Shown here: positions 6,033-10,214 of the stretch, piece by piece
How positions within the stretch are numbered: position 1 is the stretch's first letter
Layout of the letters: each line of letters begins with the position of its first letter
Assembly (NCBI GenBank): GCA_009774055.1
Contig: VSNB01000107.1
Coordinates: 1 to 10,214, forward strand
Direction: 5' to 3'
Origin: Clostridiales bacterium
GTDB taxonomy: Bacteria; Bacillota; Clostridia; Oscillospirales; Oscillospiraceae
DNA: 10,214 nt
Program-made: the position numbers and the translations under genes
The notes under the pieces: generated by a model
Told to the model about the DNA's origin: nothing
Databases searched by the model: none
What the model saw: the letters and a program-made list of their open reading frames with translations, nothing else

Positions 6033-6995
6033 ATGCTGAAGAAAAAATCCGCCGGCGCGCCGGCCTCCAGAAGCTGCCGCCTGGTGGCGGCCCCTGACGG
6101 CCGGCTCCAGATCCGTTCCCTCTGGGGCCTCGCCTACATCCTTCCGGCCATGCTGCTGCTTCTGGCGTTCACGCTGTATCCCCTGGTCATGGTGCTGCGC
6201 ACCGCCTTCTATCAGAAATACGTCTATATCACCAATTCCGGCACGGGCTTCGGCCTGTCCTCCTTCCGCTGGGTGCTGGAGGATCCCACCTTCTGGCTGG
6301 CCTGCAAGAACACCGCCATCCTGCTGCTGGTGGCTCTGCCCATCACCCTGGCGCTGGCCCTTGGCGCGGCGCTGCTGATCAACAGTATTCCGAAGGTGCG
6401 GGGGCTTTTTCAGACCATCTACTTCCTGCCCTACGTCACCTCCACCATCGCCATCGGCATGGCCTTCCTCTGGCTGTTCCACGCAGACTATGGGTATATC
6501 AACTATTTCCTGGAGCTGCTGGGCATCGGGCCGAAGAAATGGCTGACGGAGCCGGGGCTGATGATTATCTCGCTGTCCATCTTCTGCATCTGGAACGGCC
6601 TGGCCTTTAAAATCCTGCTGTTTCTGGCGGGCCTGCAGAAGATTAACAGGCAGGTCTACCAGGCCGCCCGGATTGATGGGGCCTCCCCTCTCAGGACCCT
6701 CTTCCGGGTGACCCTCCCCCTGCTGAGCCCCACTACCTGGATGGTAACCCTGGTTTCCATCATCTATGTGGCCCGCACGTTCAACGAGGTCTACGCCATG
6801 TTCGTCTCCTACTCCGGCAACACCGCCGGCAGCGGCAACGCCGCCATTACCATCATGTACTACATCTACTGGATGTTCTACGACCAGGGCAAAGTCAACT
6901 ACGCCGCGGCGGCGGCCATCCTGTTCCTGCTGGTCATCCTGCTGATTACGGTGGTCCAGCGGCTGGTGTCCAAAAAATTCGTTCACTACGTGTAA
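6033..6995 (+). CDS. ABC transporter permease, UgpA/MalF-like (CUT1)
   Basis: A 320-aa inner membrane protein. Six hydrophobic segments are visible, roughly at 30-57, 93-117, 126-150, 174-200, 233-256 and 289-309. The EAA loop that docks onto the ATPase is at about 207-230 (QAARIDGASPLRTLFRVTLP), with the conserved A-A-x-x-D-G-A and final L-P. The protein begins with a basic cytoplasmic stretch of about 25 residues. The ATG at 6033 follows GGGAGG (6021-6026) by 6 bases, and the gene begins 12 bases after the ATPase stop, so the two are co-transcribed. It pairs with the next permease as the two-subunit channel typical of sugar and glycerol-phosphate importers. Confidence 0.93.
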   Translation: MLKKKSAGAPASRSCRLVAAPDGRLQIRSLWGLAYILPAMLLLLAFTLYPLVMVLRTAFYQKYVYITNSGTGFGLSSFRWVLEDPTFWLACKNTAILLLVALPITLALALGAALLINSIPKVRGLFQTIYFLPYVTSTIAIGMAFLWLFHADYGYINYFLELLGIGPKKWLTEPGLMIISLSIFCIWNGLAFKILLFLAGLQKINRQVYQAARIDGASPLRTLFRVTLPLLSPTTWMVTLVSIIYVARTFNEVYAMFVSYSGNTAGSGNAAITIMYYIYWMFYDQGKVNYAAAAAILFLLVILLITVVQRLVSKKFVHYV

Positions 6996-7008
6996 GGGAG
7001 GGCGGCAT

Positions 7009-7869
7009 ATGGAACGGAACAAATCCTCATCCCGGCGCATCCGGGACCCCAGAGGCGCGGCGCTGACGGCGCTGAAGTACCTCGTTTTGATCATCGGCGC
7101 GGTCATTATGATGTTCCCCTTTATCTGGATGCTCCTCACCTCGCTGAAAACCCTGCCGGAGGCCATTTCCATCCCGCCCCAATGGCTCCCGTCAGCGCTC
7201 CGCTGGGAAAACTGGAGCTATTCCTGGAATCTGGTCCCCTTCGCCCTGTACTTCCGCAACACCATCTGGGTGGGCTTTCTCAGCGTGGTCCTGACCCTGA
7301 CCTTCTCCATTCTGGGGGCCTACGCCTTTACCATCTACTCCTTCCCGGGACGGAACCTCTGCTTCTATCTCTTCATGCTCACCATGATGGTCCCCTCGGA
7401 GATCCTGATTATCCAGAACTACGTGACCTGCAGCACCCTGGGCATCCTGGACAGCTTCACCGGTATCGTCCTGCCCACGGTGGCCAACGGCTTTTATATC
7501 TTCATGCTCCAGGAGTACTTCATGCAGACGCCGCCGGCCCTCTTCAAGGCGGCCAAGGTAGATGGCTGCAGCAATCTGCGCTTTCTCATCAAGGTCGTCA
7601 TTCCCATGAACATCAACGCGGTGGTCACCGTGGCCATTCTCACCTTCATCACCGCGTGGAACTCCTTCATGTGGCCGCTGATCGTGACCCTGTCCGATGA
7701 GCACACCCTTCTGTCCGTGGGCCTGCTCCGCTTCCGCCAGGCGTCCAGCTCCAATCTCCACAACCAGATGGCGGCGGCGTGCATCGTGCTGCTGCCCATG
7801 GTGGTTCTATACGTGGTCTTTCATAAAAAGATTATGGAGGGCGCGGCTTCCGGTGGCATTAAGGGGTAA
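7009..7869 (+). CDS. ABC transporter permease, UgpE/MalG-like (CUT1)
   Basis: A 286-aa inner membrane protein, the second channel subunit. Hydrophobic segments lie roughly at 22-46, 80-108, 117-137, 151-169, 201-220 and 252-272. The EAA loop is at about 175-200 (ALFKAAKVDGCSNLRFLIKV, then VIPM), the form typical of MalG/UgpE subunits, followed by the conserved A-W-N-S-F-M-W-P-L segment. The ATG at 7009 follows GGGAGGG (6996-7002) by 6 bases and is 13 bases after the previous stop. The gap to the binding-protein gene is 58 bases, the largest in the operon except for its leader. Confidence 0.93.
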   Translation: MERNKSSSRRIRDPRGAALTALKYLVLIIGAVIMMFPFIWMLLTSLKTLPEAISIPPQWLPSALRWENWSYSWNLVPFALYFRNTIWVGFLSVVLTLTFSILGAYAFTIYSFPGRNLCFYLFMLTMMVPSEILIIQNYVTCSTLGILDSFTGIVLPTVANGFYIFMLQEYFMQTPPALFKAAKVDGCSNLRFLIKVVIPMNINAVVTVAILTFITAWNSFMWPLIVTLSDEHTLLSVGLLRFRQASSSNLHNQMAAACIVLLPMVVLYVVFHKKIMEGAASGGIKG

Positions 7870-7927
7870 TTCCCTTGGTGATACAGCAACAAGAAATACC
7901 GAAAACAAAAGATTTGGAGGAAACGAC

Positions 7928-9262
7928 ATGAAAAAAAGAGCGATTGCCCTTCTGGCTGTTTTGTGCCTGCTGCCCGCGCTGGCAGGCTGCAGCGGCGAGC
8001 CGTCCGGGAAGACGGACGCCCCCCAGGACGGCGCCGGCTCCGCCGGCGTGGAGGTGGAGCTGACCGAGCCTATCACCATCTCCTTCTGGCACGGCATCGT
8101 CCAGGAGGACATGCAGAAAACGCTGGCAGAGATTGTGGACAAGTTCAATAACGGCATCGGCAAGGAGATGGGCATCACCGTAGAGTCCTTCGCCCAGGGC
8201 GAAATGCCCGATCTGGAAAATGCGGTGACCGCCGCCATCAAGGCCGGCAATACGCCCAACGTCTCCCTGACCGAGGCGGCGGCCGCCGCCAACTGGCTCC
8301 AGGCCGACTGCATGGTGGACCTGACCCCGTATATCGAAAACGAGAACTACGGGCTGGACCTCGACGACTACTACGACGTATACATCCAGGACAGCCGCAG
8401 CTACGCCAAGCCCGGCTACTACACCCTGCCCCAGTACGTGGGCGGCGAGGTCATGTACTACAACGCGGATTTTTTCAGCGAACACAACCTGACGCCGCCC
8501 GCCACTTGGGCGGAATTTGAGGACGTGTGCCGCCAGATTACCGCCATCACCGGCAAACCCGCCGCCGGCTGGGACGAGGGCGTTAAGTGCTTCTCCACCC
8601 TGCTGGAGCAGAAGGGCATCGGCTATACCGACCGGGAGGGAAAGCTGCTGTTCGCCGACAAACTGGACGAGGTCACCGACGTGATCTCCTGGTACCAGGG
8701 CATGGTGCAGGAAGGCATCATCCGCACCCCCGGCGAGGACTACTTCTTCTCCGGCCCCTTCGCCAACCAGCAGGTGCAGATGTACATCAGCTCCGGCAAT
8801 GAGGGCGAGTTCATCAATATGAAGATCCCCGAGACGGCCAAATTCGAGTGGTCCTGCGCTCCCATCCCCCAGTTTGAGGACGGCGTCAAGGCCGACTACT
8901 GCGAGGGCTTCCTCATCTGCATGCTGGACAGCTCCGGCGATGCCGCAACCCGCTGGGCCTCCTGGATGTTCCTGCGGTACATGCAGTCCTATGAGGTCTG
9001 CCAGATGATCAACGCCGGCGAATCCCGCCTGCCCTTCCTCAAGTCCGTGGCCGCCAGCCAGGAATTCCTGGACAACGCCTCCCCCGCCCAGCTGGCCGGC
9101 GTGGCCCAGATGGACTTCTTCTACACCTACCCCGGCTTTGAAACCGACAGCTACACCTCCAGCGGCCTTCACGACTATGTGGTCATCGCCATGGACAACA
9201 TCCTGAACAACGGCGCCGACGTGAAAACCGAAATGGAAAGCCTGCTGAACACCCTTCGATAA
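7928..9262 (+). CDS. Extracellular solute-binding lipoprotein of the CUT1 ABC transporter
   Basis: A 444-aa lipoprotein anchored on the outer face of the membrane; it binds the substrate and delivers it to the two permeases. The N-terminus KKRAIALLAVLCLLPALAGC is a signal peptide with lipobox LAGC and lipidated Cys21, followed by a Gly/Ser/Pro/Asp-rich linker (22-40). The mature domain begins with PITISFWHGIVQEDM, and the aromatic-rich regions, LPQYVGGEVMYYNADFF near 170-185 and the P-A-T-W-A-E-F-E-D motif soon after, are typical of family 1 (UgpB/MalE-like) binding proteins. The start at 7928 has GGAGG (7916-7920) 7 bases upstream; longer in-frame upstream sequence overlaps the permease and is not plausible. 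The binding-protein gene is usually first in such operons; here it follows the permeases. Ligand is not predictable from sequence alone: sugars, oligosaccharides or glycerol-phosphate compounds are the usual ones. Confidence 0.93.
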   Translation: MKKRAIALLAVLCLLPALAGCSGEPSGKTDAPQDGAGSAGVEVELTEPITISFWHGIVQEDMQKTLAEIVDKFNNGIGKEMGITVESFAQGEMPDLENAVTAAIKAGNTPNVSLTEAAAAANWLQADCMVDLTPYIENENYGLDLDDYYDVYIQDSRSYAKPGYYTLPQYVGGEVMYYNADFFSEHNLTPPATWAEFEDVCRQITAITGKPAAGWDEGVKCFSTLLEQKGIGYTDREGKLLFADKLDEVTDVISWYQGMVQEGIIRTPGEDYFFSGPFANQQVQMYISSGNEGEFINMKIPETAKFEWSCAPIPQFEDGVKADYCEGFLICMLDSSGDAATRWASWMFLRYMQSYEVCQMINAGESRLPFLKSVAASQEFLDNASPAQLAGVAQMDFFYTYPGFETDSYTSSGLHDYVVIAMDNILNNGADVKTEMESLLNTLR

Positions 9263-9290
9263 GGACCGGAACACAAAGAAAGGAACCGCC

Positions 9291-9926
9291 ATGTCTGAAA
9301 AAGAAATTTTTATGTCCTACGACCCCTGGGCCAATATCCAGTCCCGGAACGGGATTCCCGGAGACGAGCTTGTCTCCATGCTGCAAAAATCCATCCGCCG
9401 GGGAATGGAAGACAACGCCCTGGCTGCGGCCTATGAAATGTACGTCACCAGCCCCCAGTTTCTGGAGAAGCTGTGGCGGCGGCTGCTGGTGATCTCCGTG
9501 GAGGATATCGGCTTTGGAGATCCCGATATTTCCGGGCGGGTGCTGACCCTCTACCGGATCTCCAAGGAGTTTCCCTACACCGACGGCGACCAGCCCATCT
9601 TCTTCATGCACGCCATCCGCGCCCTCTGCCGCTGCAAGAAAGAGCGGACCACGGACAATATCAAGAACCAGATCATCAAAGGCTGGGAGCATGGCCAGAA
9701 GCCGGAGGTGCCCGACTACGCCTATGACATGCACACCCGGAAGGGCCGGGCCATGGGCCGGGACGAGATGCACTTCCTCACCGAGGCCAGCCGGGTGGTT
9801 CCCCAGATGGAGGGGGAGGAGATTGAGCGCATCCACGCCCAGTACATCGCGTTCTGCAAGCGGGAAAAGGAGATGGACGGCGCTCCCGAGGTCCAGCCCT
9901 TCCGATACAACTGCTGGCAGTTCTGA
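9291..9926 (+). CDS. Stand-alone protein resembling the MgsA/RarA C-terminal domain
   Basis: A 211-aa soluble protein without signal peptide or membrane segment. Residues about 23-85 contain a pattern characteristic of the region after the ATPase domain in MgsA/RarA (replication-fork AAA+ proteins): LQKSIRRGMEDNALAAAYEM (31-50) and LWRRLLVISVEDIGFGDPDI (61-80), the latter matching the family hallmark R-R-L-(L/V)-x-I-x-x-E-D-I-G. No Walker A or B is present, and no room for an ATPase domain. The rest (80-211) has M-H-A-I-R-A-L-C-R and conserved-looking DYAYDMHTRKGRAMGRDEMHF at 142-162, with histidines and acidic residues. The ATG at 9291 follows AGAAAGGAA (9277-9285); M8 is an alternative. It begins 28 bases after the binding-protein stop and ends the operon. 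In RarA this domain mediates tetramerisation and DNA contacts; whether this short form does so is unknown. Similarity is by motif recognition only, function unassigned. Confidence 0.8.
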   Translation: MSEKEIFMSYDPWANIQSRNGIPGDELVSMLQKSIRRGMEDNALAAAYEMYVTSPQFLEKLWRRLLVISVEDIGFGDPDISGRVLTLYRISKEFPYTDGDQPIFFMHAIRALCRCKKERTTDNIKNQIIKGWEHGQKPEVPDYAYDMHTRKGRAMGRDEMHFLTEASRVVPQMEGEEIERIHAQYIAFCKREKEMDGAPEVQPFRYNCWQF

Positions 9927-9953
9927 GCGAAACATACAAAACATACCAATGGA

Positions 9954-9986
9954 GGGGCCCTCGCCGGACAGTCCGGCGGGGGCCCT
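9954..9986 (+). terminator. Strong GC-rich hairpin ending the ABC operon
   Basis: A stem of about 15 bp (GGGCCCTCGCCGGA against TCCGGCGGGGGCCC, with a T-G wobble) and a CAG loop begins 27 bases after the last stop codon of the operon. There is no T-run directly after the stem (TGCGTACC follows), so it may terminate weakly, protect the 3' end of the message, or work with the next hairpin, which does have a T-run. Confidence 0.65.
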
Positions 9987-9995
9987 CTGCGTACC

Positions 9996-10142
9996 AAAAA
10001 GATGCTTCGCATCCTTTTTGACAAAGGGGATCGGGCCGAGTTCGGCCCGAAAAGTACTTTTTCGAGGTACACGCCCTCGAAAAAATGATTGGATTTTACT
10101 CACGCCTTCGGCGTGAACTCCTGTGGAGGGCTTTTTGAGTAA
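9996..10142. repeat. Cluster of consecutive short inverted repeats (possible interspersed repeat element)
   Basis: Four or more separate palindromic units follow one another: AAAAAGATGC-TTC-GCATCCTTTTT (9996-10019, ends in a T-run and could terminate transcription); TCGGGCCGA-GT-TCGGCCCGA (10031-10050); TTTTTCGAGG (10058-10067) with CCTCGAAAAA (10075-10084); and TCACGCC-TTC-GGCGTGA (10100-10116). A 12-base palindrome AAAAGTACTTTT (10050-10061) joins two of them. TTACTC (10096-10101) and GAGTAA (10137-10142) may form an outer stem around the last one. No credible reading frame crosses the region. Such a dense set of hairpins resembles intergenic repeat families rather than a single terminator. 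Confidence 0.55.
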
Positions 10143-10166
10143 GAAGCAGTACCAATAGGTGACGGT

Positions 10167-10214
10167 ATGCAGATTGGCGAGAAAAATTTTTTGTCTGGCA
10201 AGGAAGAAACTCGC
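10167..10214 (+). CDS. Possible start of a further gene, cut by the window end
   Basis: From an ATG at 10167 the frame is open to the window edge (16 codons, MQIGEKNFLSGKEETR), with AGGTGA (10157-10162) as a short-spaced candidate ribosome binding site. Too short to assign a family; the stretch could equally be non-coding. Confidence 0.25.
   Translation, partial: MQIGEKNFLSGKEETR

Noticed and set aside
4908..7172. Minus-strand 754-codon open frame
   Set aside because: It lies opposite the ATPase and permease genes, which have full family motifs; its own translation is His/Gln/Gly-rich without recognisable domains, a usual result of GC-rich third positions.
7859..9292. Minus-strand 477-codon open frame
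   Set aside because: Antisense to the well-supported binding-protein gene; no motif, and composition typical of antisense of GC-rich genes.

Overview
The window looks like a chromosomal segment of a high-GC, spore-forming Clostridia bacterium, most likely an Oscillospiraceae-type gut anaerobe. This rests on strong GGAGG-type ribosome binding sites, strong sigma-A-type promoters, GC-rich third codon positions across most genes, a spore-coat-like collagen protein, and a lipoprotein-based ABC transporter without an outer membrane partner. The assignment to a family is inference.

Left part (1-1560, + strand) is visibly more AT-rich than the rest. It holds the broken 3' end of a large protein, probably a defence-type superfamily II helicase, followed 14 bases later by an intact GIY-YIG nuclease with a C-terminal DUF4357-type domain. 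These end next to the 3' end of a minus-strand tRNA-Leu(UAG), a classic island insertion point, so this looks like the edge of an accessory island.

The middle (1660-2920) holds two minus-strand terminator hairpins, the tRNA-Leu with a near-consensus promoter, a 166-bp remnant of an IS5-type insertion sequence (transposase C-terminus between imperfect inverted repeats), and a minus-strand collagen-like protein with 41 uninterrupted Gly-X-Y triplets, closed by a strong hairpin terminator.

The right part (2921-9926) holds two divergently transcribed units separated by an intergenic region with a promoter facing each way. To the left is adenine deaminase (ade, purine salvage). To the right is a five-gene operon: CUT1-type ABC transporter ATPase, two permeases, lipoprotein substrate-binding protein, and a small protein that resembles the C-terminal domain of MgsA/RarA-type AAA+ proteins without the ATPase domain. 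The transporter genes form a complete importer (ATP-driven, probably a sugar or polyol phosphate-like solute); the role of the last gene is unknown and is the most interesting point of the window.

The end (9927-10214) has no complete gene. It contains a strong GC-rich hairpin followed by a run of at least four more short inverted repeats over about 150 bases, which looks like a composite terminator or an interspersed repeat element, and possibly the start of another gene.
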